Notes: a model not told the origin generated them from the sequence alone. A stretch of DNA of 64,000 bases from Entomortierella parvispora (GCA_963573315.1 OY752142.1:1488001-1552000); one strand, 5' to 3'; positions 46,379 to 59,240 are shown, counted from the stretch's first letter. Made by a program: numbers and translations.

Positions 46379-48201
46379 ATGACAACAAAAAACTTCCGCG
46401 ACGTGGACGAGACGCCTCGCACATCTTGCGAAATTGTCCCTTACTCAACCTACACCACCAGAACCACTGCACCCACGTCTTCCTCCTCTCCATCATGCTC
46501 GCCCCAAAAGCAAGCAAAGTCCACCGCCCCCTCTTTCATTGAGTTGAGCCAGAGTCCAACTTTGGTTGACATCTCGGACCGTGCTCCTGATGGTGGTCTC
46601 CGAGCTTGGATGGTGGTTTTGGGGAGCTTTATGATCCACTGCTTCTGCTTCGCACCCACAGAGTACATCTTTGGCATGTTCGAGAACCACTATATGACAC
46701 TCTACCCTGACGCGAGCCACGGAACCATTGCATTCATTGGAACGTAAGTGCCCCATCATTTGCAGGCACATTCATTCGTTTTTCCTCTGTTGAACAACAC
46801 GTACTGAACAGGACACTTTTTTTTTGTTTTCTCCAACCCCCAGTTTGGGCTCGAGCTCAACCTACTTTGCAGGTTTTCTCAGCGGTGCCGCTGCAGACCG
46901 ATTCGGATACAAGATCACAGCCCTTTTGGGTACTTCTGTGATGGCCTTGGCATTGATTCTGGCCTCGTTCGCAAACCAGATTTGGCAATTGATGCTCACC
47001 CAGGGTGTTCTCTTTGGCGTTGGCGCTTCCTTGGCGTATTATCCCGCCATTGGTGCCCCTTCTCACTGGTTTGACGCTAAGAGAGGCCTTGCATTGGGTT
47101 TGGCCGTCAGCGGAACTGGCCTTGGAGGCTTGGCCCTGGCACCTGCCTCTCAGGCCTTGATGAGCGGTGTTGGTGTTGCCTGGACCCTTCGTGTCCTTGC
47201 TCTTTTCTGTGTCGTTGTCTGGTAAGTCGTTGGATATGTCCCTACTGCACCGATTCATCCTGTCGTTGGCAGATGATTAATCATCTCTTTTCCCTTCTTG
47301 TCTTCAGTGGCAGCGCTAGTTTCTTGATCGTAGAGCGCGAAAGCGGCAAGAAAGTGCCCGAGCCTCCAAAGACCCTCTCTGAAGCTGAGATCGGTCAGAT
47401 TACCGAGAAGCTGTCCTCTGAAGAAGAAAAGACTGTCAAGCCTACGGGTATCGCTGGCTTCTTTGCCGACCTCAAGGTTTTCAAAGACCCTCAGTTCTTG
47501 TCTTTGACCTGTGCCGAACTCGCTGCCTCGATTGGCTTCCTGATTCCTATGTACTACTTCCAGAGTAAGTTGAGTTATATTCATGCACAGTGATTCTTGG
47601 TTGCATCATCTTGATCCTCACAAATGTCTTTTTTCTTTGATGTACAGCCTACAGCGTGTTCATTGGCCTCACTGCTTCGAACGGTGCCTTGATTGCCGGT
47701 CTCTCCAGCGGTGCTTCTTGCCTTGGCAGAATTGCGCTCGGCTTTGCGGCCGATCGCCTCCCAAAGACGTTGGTGGTCAGCTTTTGTGCCTGGATGACAG
47801 CAGGCTCGATTCTGATCATCTGGACACTTTCAAAGTCCTTTGGTGTTTATCTCCTCTTTGCCCTCATCTACGGATTCTTTGCTGGCGGTTATGTGTCCTT
47901 GGTCCCCTTGGTCTTGTCTGAGACGTTTGGCTCCCACCAGCTGTCGACCGTCATCGGATTCATGTATGCGGCCAGCGGTGTGGGTATGTTGGCCGGCGCC
48001 CCCGTCGCTGGTATGATCTTGGACGCGACCAAGCCCAACATGACTTACTTGCCTGTAATCATGACCTCGGGCGGTACTCTGCTCGTCGGTGCCCTCTGCA
48101 TCACTGCTTGGGTCTTTTTCAGACGTCTTGACAAGCGCACAAAGAGGGAGGCGGCCTTGGTTGCTGATGAGCCCTCCTTGGCCGTGGTTCACCTCTCCTA
48201 A
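46379..48201 (+). CDS. MFS transporter, monocarboxylate-transporter (MCT/SLC16)-like, copy 1 of 4
   Basis: A 517-aa, 12-span major-facilitator protein. Exons are 46379-46743, 46844-47221, 47308-47564 and 47648-48201. A Ser/Thr-rich cytosolic N-terminus (about 70 residues) precedes the MCT signature in TM1, DGGLRAWMVVLGSFMIHCFCF, shown as part of a hydrophobic span. TM2-3 include GFLSGAAADRFGYK, with the MFS D-R-x-G loop. TM5 has SGTGLGGLALAP. The central loop carries EKTVKPTGIAGFF. The C-terminal half starts at TYSVFIGLTAS. The family moves monocarboxylates, riboflavin (Mch5) or related acids; substrate is not deducible. Of the four copies, only this one has an intron after FIGT and none in the FG|xx position of TM10. 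It is closest to copy 4 (FENHY, YYPAIGAP). Confidence 0.9.
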
Positions 48202-48869
48202 TGGACTCGGCAAGAAAAAGGAAAAAAAAAAAAAAAAAAAAAGTCGGAACATCCAAGGCGATGGGTACACCCCGCTCCCCTGGAGTATCTCGGTTTTCTG
48301 TCATCAACCTCATCAGTTGATTGCATATACATAGATCCAAACTCCCATATACCCTGCATCTAGAAGACAACGCATCCTGCCCATCCGCCTTTTGCATATT
48401 CTCCCCCTCCCTCCAGCATGTTCAGTCTGCAACCAATAAATCATATCCGCATCCCCCGCATTTCGTTGAACTCGAGGACGAAAGAAATCCGCCTTCACAG
48501 CGCAGCACAGCCGCTTTTACACTGTACAGTACAGTACATGCACATGTACAAAAACTAAAGGAAAGCAACCGATGGACCATTTGTGGAGATGGTCCTGCAG
48601 TGCGAATTCCAACGTGTTACTGCCCAAGGGACTCAATCGCAGTCGTGGCCGGTGCCCTTTTTGCGACCGTCGCGTCCAAGATCAAGCCAGACGAGCAACG
48701 GATATTCCGGATGCTCTGGACATTCTGGATATATCTTCCCGCCTGACATGACATTATTTTTTGGCCGTTGAATCATTAGACTTATAAGGGACGGGGTGTT
48801 CTTTCACTCCCATGTATACTTCATTCATCCTTCTTCCTACCTTTTTTCCCCTTCTAAAGTTTTTACTAA
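48202..48869. other. spacer between transporter copies 1 and 2
   Basis: It starts with a poly-A tract (about 48217-48242) in the 3' flank of copy 1. Near 48530 a short CTGTACAGTACAGTACATG palindromic-type repeat occurs. A CT-rich run at 48820-48858 precedes the start of copy 2. No gene. Confidence 0.5.
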
Positions 48870-51556
48870 ATGAGCCTTGGACAATCTATGATTGTCCATA
48901 CAAAAACAATCGCGGGGGGCGGCAGCGATTCTACTTCGTATGAGGGGCATGTGTTCCCTATCGGAGCCACCGACTCCGTGTACAGCAGCGACCACCACAA
49001 TCATGTTATGCAGGACGGAGGCATTTCTCGAAATTCCAATCCATCAGAGAACATCCTCGCACACGATTCCGTGCTGGGCCCATGTCCGTCAGCCGATGTC
49101 GAAATAGGCCATAATATCAGGAGGACGGGGACGGAACAAGCCCTGAAGGAGGGGATCCCGACCAATGCTTTTCCACCCGACCTGCTGTTAGCTGACCAAC
49201 TACAGTGCGAGTGCGATTTTTTTGAGGATGTGGACCTCGAAACCCAGCAGTTCCCTCCCATTGCTTCGACAAAGAGACCAATGCAGTATCACAACCGCTC
49301 AGGCCATCGATCGTCATTTTCTCTCCTTCCGCATTCTGCCCACAAGCCATCATCTGCTCCATACTCTGCGCACGGCTCGTTCCCAGCGCACGGTATATTT
49401 GATCGCAGTAGCGAGCTAAGGGGTAGTGGAAACAACTCTGAACTCCAAGAAGCCATGGCCTACTCTCCTACTCGTCCCCGCCTCTTACTTCCGGTCGTTG
49501 CCGATACCCACCCATCACCCAATTACTCCTTACCTTCGAATCAGCCTATTCCTCTCATCAGCCCAAAAGTGCATCGCTATTCTTTAGAGCAAGAGAGTTA
49601 CGATGACGATTACAACTCACTATACGACATTCGATCTCATCACCGTTACCTCAGCCATCTTGATCCGTCCCCTCATCAGCACGTTATCTCTCTCGCCCAA
49701 TATGACGACAACAGCAGCATCAATCCATATGACCAACACCTTCACCCTTCTTGTTCGACTCTGGCGATCACTACTGCAGGCACGAGAGGGCCACATTCCA
49801 CCTCGAGTCTACACAGCGGTGCTAGTAAAAAAAGTCACAGGAGTGGCCATTTTCTAGGGGGGTTAATCCACAAGGAACAGGATCGAAGGCCAATCTCGCC
49901 TTCCTCTCGTGAGCTATCTTTGCTTCTACCTGATCCACCGGATGGAGGATGGAAAGCCTGGGCAGTGGTATTGGCGTCAGTCATGATCCAGACCTTTACC
50001 TTTGCTCCAACAGAGTTCATTTTTGGAGTCTTTGAACAAGAGTACTCCTTGATGTTCCCTGGCGCAAGTCCATCCTCCGTTGCTCTGATAGGAACCATCG
50101 GTACCTCTTCCACGTACATAGTTGGGTTCCTGGCAGGGACTTGTTCAGATCGGTGGGGTTACAGGGTCACTGCATGCGCTGGCGCAATCATCATGACCTT
50201 GTCGCTCGTCCTGGCCTCTTTTTCGACCCAGGTAAACAACAGGCAATCATCAACATCGCGTATATGATCCACTCTTGGTCTAATGAGTGTACTGACGGCT
50301 CTCTTCTTTTGGGGTCGAAGCTTTGGCACTATTATTTTTCGCAGGGTATTCTCTTTGGAACAGGGGCTTCTCTCGCCTATTTTTCAGCCATCGCTGCACC
50401 TACCCATTGGTTCAAGAGGAAACGAGGTCTGGCCATGGGTATTGCTGCCTCTGGGTCAGGGCTAGGCGGATTCTTCTTGGCTCCTCTTTCTCAGTTTCTG
50501 GTGGATCGCTTAGGTCTCCACTGGACATTACGTGTCCTTGGACTCTACTGTCTTGTTTTCTGGTAAGGAGAAAGCCTGCACCCTGTTTTTCACCTCCAAG
50601 CAATAGAAAAAAAACAATCGCACTGACTTATAATCATCAACAAAAAGTGGCGGCGCTGCACTTCTCCTCTTTGAACACGATCGGTCAGAGCAAGAGAGGA
50701 AAATGGTAAAAATGAGTAGGGAGAGATCACAGACAAACTCCACTTTCCGGATCCCAGCTTTCTCCAAGGAATGGGTCTTTGTGATGCTGGTTGGATTTCA
50801 ATTCCTGCTGTCGATGGCGTACCTGACACCCATCTACTTCATGGAGTGTAAGTACAGTTTTGTCTTTTGTTTCTTTTGGATGCTTCAAAGATACACCGTG
50901 AGATCATCCGCCCTGACTTTCCGCCTTAGTGTACAGCACCCATATTGGTTTGTCCAAGCAGATGGGAGCCTCGATCAACGGCTGGTTTAATGGTGCTTCA
51001 TTTGTGGCAAGGATCCTATCTGGAGTGTTGGCAGACATAATTGCCACAGATGTGGTCTTGTTTGTGTGTGTTTGGACCAACGCTCTGTCGATCCTCGTCA
51101 TCTGGACATATTCAAAAAGTTTCTCCGTATATCTATTTTTTGCCATTGCTTATGGAATATCGTTCTCGGGCACCTCCACTGTGACCCCCGTGATGGTGGC
51201 AGACTACTACGGTAACAAGGAGAAAAACTGAGATCACTGGCAAGATGGCTCTGACATCAAATCGGGGGCACTTATCCATCTATTTTTTTTTCTTCCTGAC
51301 AGGTCCGGCCCAAGTATCAAGTGTCCTTGGGATCGTATACGGAATCTCTTGCGCTGCACTGTTATGTGGATCATTAATCAGCGGTCAGATCTTGGAGATG
51401 ACCAAACCAAAGCTGAATTACCAGCCGGTGATCATGTATGCTGGAGGCATGTTCTCCGTCTCTGCATTTTGTGCTACACTTTGGATCTTCCTTATGAGAC
51501 GCCGCCGCAGGCTGGCTACTTCAGAGGGAGAGGCAGTGGTAGAAAAAGAAGGGTAA
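48870..51556 (+). CDS. MFS transporter, MCT-like, copy 2 of 4, with long N-terminal extension
   Basis: A 779-aa protein in five exons: 48870-50231, 50321-50562, 50648-50847, 50930-51211 and 51303-51556. The first 350 residues are a disordered, His/Ser/Pro-rich cytosolic domain with no recognised fold, several times longer than in the other copies. The transporter part begins DGGWKAWAVVLASVMIQTFT and has FLAGTCSDRWGYRVTA, HWFKRKRGLAMGIAASGSGL and LEMTKPKLNYQPVIMYAG. Four introns fall at the same places and phases as in copies 3 and 4. Sequence is closest to copy 3 (CSDRWGYRVTAC; HYYFSQG; FKRKRGLAMGIAASG). Substrate unknown. The extension could be a regulatory or sorting region, as an inference. 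Confidence 0.88.
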
Positions 51557-51988
51557 TGATGAGGTACGACCATATATTTAAAATCTCAATATACTGACCT
51601 CTATGTTGCCAGCTTTCAAAAAAAAAAAAGTTGCCTGAAAGACGCGACTGAGAGTGCTGACATAGATGGTTGTACTTTGACTGGGATCCATGGATGACAC
51701 GGATAAGAGAGATGTCAGTCGCGCTGGTTCCACACTAGCAACTCTCTTCATTCTCTCCCATGTCTTTGTTTGTGTCCCCGCAGAGAGATGATCTGCTATG
51801 GCGCCACAACCTTATGTCCCCCGTTGACCGAGCGGCTGTTTATCCGATCTGTATACTTTTTTGGGGAGCTCGACTAGAGTATATAACAAAAGAGTCATTG
51901 ACTCGACTCTCTTTGTTCTCCAACCACATTTTCGACTCCAAAAACATACCCACGCGACACATTCTAAACAAAAAGGGCCAAAAAAAAA
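51557..51988. other. spacer between transporter copies 2 and 3
   Basis: 432 bp containing a poly-A run (about 51619-51630) in the 3' flank of copy 2 and, nearer copy 3, TATATAACAAA at 51880-51890, which may serve as a TATA-type element. No gene. Confidence 0.45.
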
Positions 51989-54152
51989 ATGTCCATCTTC
52001 ACTCTCGGCGCGCAGCAGCCTCTGGCCCTGCCGGATGCAGATGTCATGACAACACTTGTCGATACTATCACAGCTGCTCAAGAAGAGTCGTCTCCATCAT
52101 CCATGTCTTCATCTGCTCAAAACATCCTATCCCCAGCTCCATCCAATGACTACCAAGAAGCTACCACGGAGAACTCTCCTCAGATCCCACCCGCTTCTGC
52201 GACCAGCATCCATTCGAGGAGCCACTCTTTCTCTTCGACACGAGAAATCAAATCCGAACTTCCCCCCAACGACCCCTGCGGCTCGACAGCAAACCCTCCA
52301 GATCTGAATGAAAAACAAGTTGCAGATGATACACCATCCACTCCACCACTCGAAGCATCTGATGGGCCAACAATTGCCGTAACTGCCTCCATTATCATTG
52401 AAGAGTCGTCCTCTTGGAGAGAGGGCGGGTTAAAGGGTTGGCTCGCCGTGTTGGGTTCGCTGTTGATGCACAGCTTTGTTTTTGTACCGACAGAATTCAT
52501 CTTTGGAATCTTTGCACTCGAGTACTCGCTCAAGTTTCCAAGCGCGAATCCATCAACCATCTCCTTGATCGGCACCCTTGGAACCTCGGTGACTTATCTT
52601 GTTGGATTCGCAGCTGGGGCGTGTTCGGATCGTTGGGGGTATAGGGTCACGGCTTGCATCGGAACCATGATAATGGCCGTTTCCTTGATTCTAGCATCTT
52701 TTTCTACACAGGTAAAGCTCTATGACTGTAGTCTTGGTGGATCTTTTTCTCGAGATTTGGATTGACTTCAACGATCTACTGCTCGTCTTTTTTTGGTTTG
52801 GCAGCTGTGGCATTATTATTTCTCACAGGGGATAATGTTTGGCACAGGAGCATCCTTGTCCTACTTTTCGGCCATTGCTGCACCGACCCACTGGTTCAAG
52901 CGGAAGCGTGGACTAGCTATGGGCATTGCTGCCTCCGGGGCAGGACTCGGAGGCTTTATTTTAGCCCCAGTGGCGCAACATCTGGTCGATAAAGTGGGTG
53001 TCGAATGGACCCTGCGGATTCTCGGCATCTGGGGATTTGTTGTCTGGTAAGAGCTCCTTTGGTGTTGGGCGATCCCTGTTCTCACAGTCTTTCGTGCTTG
53101 TTTATTTGGGCCACGAGTACATGTGTGGGAACAGGAAAGTTAATGTTTTTATTTTCATTTTTACGCCCTCCATTTCCTTTCCAAGCGGAACGGCCAGTCT
53201 GCTGCTCTTCCAAAAGGATCCTTCGGAACAACAAGACCAGATCCGGACCACCATGGCACTTAATCGTCGCCGACGTGTCACTTCGGGTACGCTGACCATT
53301 TTCAAACTGCCACCGTTCGCAAAAGAATGGGGCTTTTGGATGTTGGTCGCGTTCCAGTTCCTGTTTTCGATTGCCTACCTGACTCCGATTTACTCTATTG
53401 AAAGTACGTTTGGGCTTTCTGGTAAACCCAAACTTGAACCACAGACAAAACTAACGCACAGTGGGGTCATCCTTGCATTATTGAAAAAACACAAACAATA
53501 ATAACAGTGTATAGTACATTTATCGGTCTTACGACGCAAAGGGGCGCTATGGTCAATGGTTGGTTCAATGGCGCCTCTTTCATTGCTAGGATCCTCTGTG
53601 GATTTCTGGCTGATATCATTGCTACAGATGTGGTGCTGCTGATGTGTATTTGGACAAACGCTTTTTCAGTTCTTGTCATCTGGACACTGGCCAAGTCCTT
53701 CTCAGTCTACATGTTGTTCTCAATCATCTATGGCATCTCGTTTTCAGGCACCATAACCCTGACACCCGCCATGGTTGCCGAACACTACGGTGAGTTATAG
53801 AATGGGGATCAATCGGACACAACTTTATTTTTTTGAGGTTTCCTGATGAGCTCATGAATGTCCCTTGGTCCTATATACTGTAGGCCCTGCAAAGGTGTCT
53901 AGGGTTCTTGGGTTCGCGTTCAGTTGCTCTTGTGCCGCTCTCTTGTGCGGATCGCTGATCAGCGGCCATATCCTAGAGATGACCAAGCCTCGATTGAGCT
54001 ATCGACCCGTCATCATGTACACGGGTGGCATGTTTGCCTTCTCGGGCCTCTGTGCGTCCACTTGGGTGTTCTTGATGAGGCGCCAACGGAAAGCTGAGGC
54101 TTCTGTTGTAGGATCTACCGGAGTGCCAACTACAGCAGCAACTGCGGTATGA
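51989..54152 (+). CDS. MFS transporter, MCT-like, copy 3 of 4
   Basis: A 577-aa protein in five exons: 51989-52711, 52805-53046, 53186-53403, 53508-53789 and 53884-54152. A Ser/Pro/Thr-rich N-terminus of about 145 residues is followed by EGGLKGWLAVLGSLLMHSFV, GFAAGACSDRWGYRVTACIG, LWHYYFSQGIMFGTGASLSY, FKRKRGLAMGIAASGAGLGG, and the C-terminal LEMTKPRLSYRPVIMYTGG. Intron positions and phases equal those of copies 2 and 4. Exon 2 and exon 4 have the same lengths as in copies 2 and 4 (242 and 282 nt). It is the closest paralogue of copy 2, suggesting a comparatively recent tandem duplication. Substrate unknown. Confidence 0.9.
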
Positions 54153-54969
54153 GAATCAAAAAAAAATTAAAGAAAAAAACTCTCTGTAACATTCATCTGG
54201 AAGCCATTTGAGAATAGTTGGCGACCGTCTGACAAGTTTTTACAAAGGGAGAGAAATCAGGAGGAGAAGAAGGTCGAGTAGGCAAGAGAAGCTATCTTTA
54301 CACCCGTGGGAGTTCCCATAGCCAATCTACAGGCTGCAACTGTTACCGCCACTCAGTAACGAAGCTGGGAATGAATGAAGGCGTCCGTGAGGCGAGCAGA
54401 CGGGGGTTCGGCAGAGTCGGACCCTCTGGTAATGCCGAGTATGTACTTTGCTGTGCGTAAAGCTGAGCGTCCGCTTCATTTTGCCTCCGCACACGTGTAA
54501 ACATGCATATTTGTTGTTCAGTGAGCGACTTGAAAGTGGGAAGGTGCTGTCAAAAAACTTGAAAAAAGACAGAAAGACAGAAGGGAAAAATCGGACGTTC
54601 AAATCTTGTGCCGCCGCCGATGCTTGTTTTTTTTTTTTTTTTTTTTTTTTTTGGCCGTCCTGGCTTTCTCTTCAAGCGTTTCTCGCCTTCTTGGGCAAGC
54701 TGCAACCATCAGCCACGGTGAGCGGAAGAAGCTACAGCAGCAACGGCCTCGTTCCATCTCTGGCTAATAAATACAACGGCCTGCGGGACAGACAAAGAGA
54801 TCCTTTCTGGTCTTTCTCACTCAATACTCTTTCTCTCTCTCGTCTCGTTCCTTCCTGTCCTGATCGCTGACCTGCCTTGCTCAACAGTGCCTTGCATCCG
54901 TCACTTCTTTATCCTTCTTCCCCGCACGCAATTGATATCCCCCTTCGACCCCTCACCTCTTTTAATTTA
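54153..54969. other. spacer between transporter copies 3 and 4
   Basis: 817 bp without a supported gene. It holds a 26-nt poly-T tract (54627-54652) and CT-rich leader sequence (about 54800-54960) before the copy 4 start. An ATG at 54877 is in frame with copy 4, but the translation between it and 54970 is unlike a conserved N-terminus. Confidence 0.5.
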
Positions 54970-57680
54970 ATGTCAACCACCGACAGTTCTCAGGGCCATC
55001 TCGCGCCGGAAAGGACAGACACTATGGCCACCATGATCGACTCTGAGGCTTCTCAATCAAACACGGCTGCCCATCCAACATCGGACGATCATCATTTCCG
55101 TCAACAATTGCATCAAATCCACGAACATATCGATACCATTGCCCTGGCGCTCTCAGGCACCGCTGGTGTTGAGCAACATCGCCATGAACTTGGACATGAA
55201 GTTGAGCATGAGAAACCTTCCATGGCGGATTTGACTTCGCCCACCTCCTTCACAACCCTCACAGCCACGGCCAGTTCGCCCCTTGACGATGATTCCGCAA
55301 AGAAGCTTCCTTTGCCAACCGCACAGCTCCTCAAAGATTCCGAGGAAACAGATCTGCCCCTTTCCTCATCGAACTCAAGGGCCCTGCTCAGATCTATCTT
55401 TGAGTCACTAAAGGAAGGAGGAACCCAGGGATGGCTGGCAGTGCTCGGATCGATGCTGATCCACTGTTTTGTGTTTGCACCAACAGAGTTCATCTTTGGT
55501 ATCTTTGAAAATCATTACCAATTCATCTTTCCAGACTCGACACCATCCTCGATCGCGTTCGTGGGCACTACAGGCAGTGCGATCACATACATTGCAGGAT
55601 TCTTGTCAGGCCTGGTAGCAGATCGGTTTGGGTTCCGACCCACTGCATTTATGGGGGCTATCGTCATGGCCGTGAGCTTGGTTCTGGCCTCGTTCTCGAA
55701 GCAGGTAAAAGTTCTGTCATAATTCACCCACGGACTCTTTACCCACATCAAAACAAACAAACAAACACGCAAAGAGGGGAAAGGAAAAAATACAGGGACC
55801 TGCATTAAGAGAGGGCCTTCTCTTGTGCGACCATGTGGAAGATCTGTTTCCTGTGGATTTGGGCCTGGGCGGCAGGGGGCAGACCGATCTTCGACTTCTG
55901 CAACAGTCGCAGCATGCGCACACGAGTCGCACCACGCTTCCCTGCTCACCCACCTCTAACCATGTCATTCATTCAATGTTTTCGAAATAGCTCTGGCACT
56001 TGTACATCTCTCAGGGTGTCCTGTTTGGAATTGGAGCCTCCCTGACCTATTACCCTGCCATTGCTGTCCCTTCCCAGTATTTTGTAAACAACCGAGGCCT
56101 GGCCATTGGCATAGCAGTCTCGGGAACGGGCCTTGGAGGGTTTGTGCTTGCGCCCATGACCCAGTCCTTGATCGATCGGGTCGACCTCTTTTGGACCTTG
56201 AGAATCATTGCCATCATGATTCTTGTCGTCTGGTAAGTTGAAGGGCCATCCTCCCTCGTTCATCCTTGTTGTAGTATCGGCTTTTTTTGTCCCCTTCCCA
56301 TCCTAACCAACTTTACCCCCTTCGTTTGGTGAACGCCACAAACGTTTTCAACAGCGGAGGTGCCAGTGTGTTGATCAAGGAAAAGAAGGAGGGTCCTCTG
56401 CAAGCAACCGACTCGCAATTGCAAAACAGGACAACAACGGCGGATGATGTGGAAAAGGCCAGTCCAATGACGCCACAGGATGCTCAAGAGCAACAACAGC
56501 AAGAGCCACAAGACAGACCTTCATTCTTCCAGTCCCTTCACGTGTTCAAGAACCCTCAGTTCCTGTCTCTGACCATGGCCGAGTTGGCCGCATCGATCGG
56601 GTACCTGATCCCGTTGTATTACATGCAGAGTAAGATTTTTTTGTCCCTTCTCGATTCGAGCGCCTCTTGAACAAGGACAACCTGATGTGGAGACCCACTG
56701 CCCCCCGACCAACCTCACCAACAGCCAAGGAAAGAGAGATGTGCAGAGTGAGGGAGAGAGAAGGATAGATGGAATCGTTCGATTATGGGTATTGTCCCCA
56801 CATGCCAGAACAAGGGTCGCCAGCTTCCTGTCTGTACAACGGACCTTTAATCTTATTAGCCTTTCTGGCGCCTTCTCTGCCGCCATTGGAACCAGGGTCA
56901 ATGGTGATCATGTCCTTTCCCTCGATATTAATATCTTTGTTTCTATCTCCACTTTCCGCTGCTCTCATTCGTCGCTTATATCGGTTCCCTTCCCTGCCTA
57001 ATTTCTAGCTTACGCGGTCTACATTGGATTGTCGGTTGAACAGGGTGCCCTGATCCTGGGTCTCTCCAATGGATCCGCGTTCGTGGGACGAATTGTCCTG
57101 GGCGTGATTGCCGATCGGGTCTCGAACACTAGGACTCTGCTCTTTTGTTGCTGGGCCACGGCCTTCTCGGTCATGGTCTTTTGGACGATTGCAAAATCAT
57201 TCGGGACCCTGTTGCTGATGGGAGTCACCTTTAACCTCTTTGCCGGCGCCTATGTCTCTCTTGTGCCCGTCGCCGTCGCCGAATCATTCGGTAAGTCAAG
57301 CCTGGCCCTTTCTTCCCAGCCAACGCAACGACATGTGCCTGCGTGATATGAGCCCTTTTTTGTGTCTTTTCTGTTGTTGCTTCATTTCTCAACTAACAAA
57401 CAATTCCTCGTGGTTTTTTTTGTTCCTGACAGGCACTCAAAACATTGCGTCCATGATTGGACTGATGTATGCAGCAGGAGGCATTGCCATCTGGGGAGGA
57501 TCACCTCTGGCGGGATTCATTCTGGACTCGACCCTGCCGAACCTATCGTACACACCCGTGATCATGACGGCAGGAGGGTCGATGCTCTTGGGGGCGATCT
57601 GCGTCTCCTCTTGGGCCTACTTCCACTGGCGCGCCACTCGACTGCCAACAGGACGAGTCAACAGCTTGGACACGCTCTGA
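54970..57680 (+). CDS. MFS transporter, MCT-like, copy 4 of 4
   Basis: A 593-aa protein in five exons: 54970-55704, 55991-56232, 56355-56629, 57009-57290 and 57433-57680. A 150-residue N-terminus rich in His, Ser and Thr precedes EGGTQGWLAVLGSMLIHCFV. Further blocks are GFLSGLVADRFGFRPTAFMG, LWHLYISQGVLFGIGASLTY, AVSGTGLGGFVLAPMTQSLI and TYAVYIGLSVEQGALILGLS. Introns 1 and 3 are long for the window (286 and 379 nt). The N-terminal start could be 54877 instead; 54970 was chosen because the upstream 31 codons look like leader. Closest to copy 1 in sequence but shares its intron pattern with copies 2 and 3. Substrate unknown. Confidence 0.9.
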
Positions 57681-58058
57681 AAGGGACTTGGACGTCATTT
57701 ATCTTATAATAAAAGTATACCCTTACCGCGACGCTGTATGTTTCAAGAACGAGAGGAGGAGCAAGGAATGACAGAAAAGAGAGCACAGCAAAAGACATGG
57801 AACTGGTGGAGTGGATGCAGATTGGTCGAGTGAAAAAAAGAGATCCACCTCTCCCGTGGCCGTTTTAGTTTCCACGGCTCAATTGCATTAATGCACATTT
57901 TCAGCTATTCATATCTCAGTCGTGCCCTTCTCTCTTTCATTTTCGCTCTTTCGTTCTAAGTTCTACATTCCTCTCTTCTTCTTCCTTCCTTCACCACGTT
58001 CTCTTATCCCCTCGACCATCAACACCCCGTGAACATAACCATTTAATCATCTACAGCC
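57681..58058. other. intergenic region after the transporter array
   Basis: 378 bp. An AATAAAAG-type sequence at about 57707 could serve as the polyadenylation signal of copy 4. CT-rich sequence (57925-58020) precedes the ankyrin gene. No gene. Confidence 0.45.
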
Positions 58059-58999
58059 ATGACCGACCACAACACAGACTACAGTAAGACAGTGGTCCGA
58101 TAAAAGAAAAAAAAAGGGGGGTGCTGAAAAAAAGAAAAAAAAACTTATTTTCCATGGGAATGAATGTGTACCTAGATGCAATGCTCATGGCAGCATGCAA
58201 GGATGACAATCTCGACATTTTGGAAAAGGTCCTCGCTGCTGATGCCAGTGCTATCGACATTAATCATGCGGACGAGTCTGGAAACACTGCACTCCACTAC
58301 GCGTAAGAGAAAGAGCTCGGTGGTCTACGTCTGATCTTCTCAAGAGGACGCGGCAAACATCCATATTGAAACGACGGTTGTATTTTTACCTCCCATAGCG
58401 CCACCAATGCCTCCACAGGATGTCTAGAAATCCTCATGTTCTACGACGGGTGAGTAAAGAAGAGTCCATTTATTTGGGTCAGGGTGCGTTGAGAAAATTG
58501 GATAGTCCATTACTTCTTACTGCTGCTGCTGTTGTCGCTAGGATCAACGTCAATGGTGTAGATCCTACCACGGGAGATACACCCCTGCACAGGGCTGCTA
58601 CCTTTCAGGACCCGGAACTTGCTCTGGAGATGGTCCAGATCCTTATTACGCGCGGAAGAGCCAACGTCACAAGTAAGCATAGCCTCAACTATGACTTTTG
58701 TTCCTTGCATCCTACATAAGGAAACGTTCTAATCGCTAGATACACTATTGCTGTTTTGGATTTAGTCGAGAACAAGGACAACAAGACTGCGGTGGATCTA
58801 GTCAACAGCGAAACTCACCAGCTTGTCAAAGACTATCTGGAACGAGCAGCACTTGGCACACACATCGTAAGTGATAGGCTACCTTTTTGACTGCCCAGTC
58901 TCGGCCGAACCGGTATCTCTCAAACATCTCTTTTCTCGTCTAACTATCGATTTCTCGGATGACTAGGATTCCCCTGCGGTCGACTCTGATGATGACTAG
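58059..58999 (+). CDS. small ankyrin-repeat protein (SPAP1E11.10/YCR051W type)
   Basis: A 155-aa protein in six small exons: 58059-58083, 58176-58302, 58399-58449, 58542-58672, 58766-58866 and 58967-58999. Only eight codons precede the first intron. Ankyrin repeats are visible in MAACKDDNLDILEKVLAADA, DESGNTALHYAATNASTGC, TTGDTPLHRAATF and NKDNKTAVDLVNSE. The C-terminus is acidic (VDSDDD). Small fungal ankyrin proteins of this layout are known but poorly characterised. A role as an adaptor is inferred from the fold only. Confidence 0.87.
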
Positions 59000-59240
59000 A
59001 GTCGTAGTATGTCGCCCACAATAAATACCCGCCTTTTCAAGGCCACCACTACCACTGCTCAAATAACATCTCAACCTTCTTCCCGTATTATCAAAGTCAC
59101 CTCGTTACTCAGATAGTCCATATGCATGCGCTAACCCTGTGTTGTTGTCCATGATGATGATGATAATGATGAGCATCCTGGTAGTCAGGTATGTTGAAAT
59201 GTCGTTTATTAATACAAATGCATCCTGCTTTCTTGAAAGC

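Noticed and set aside
54877-54969. Earlier in-frame ATG for transporter copy 4
   Set aside because: The added 31 residues look like translated leader; not excluded, but 54970 is preferred.
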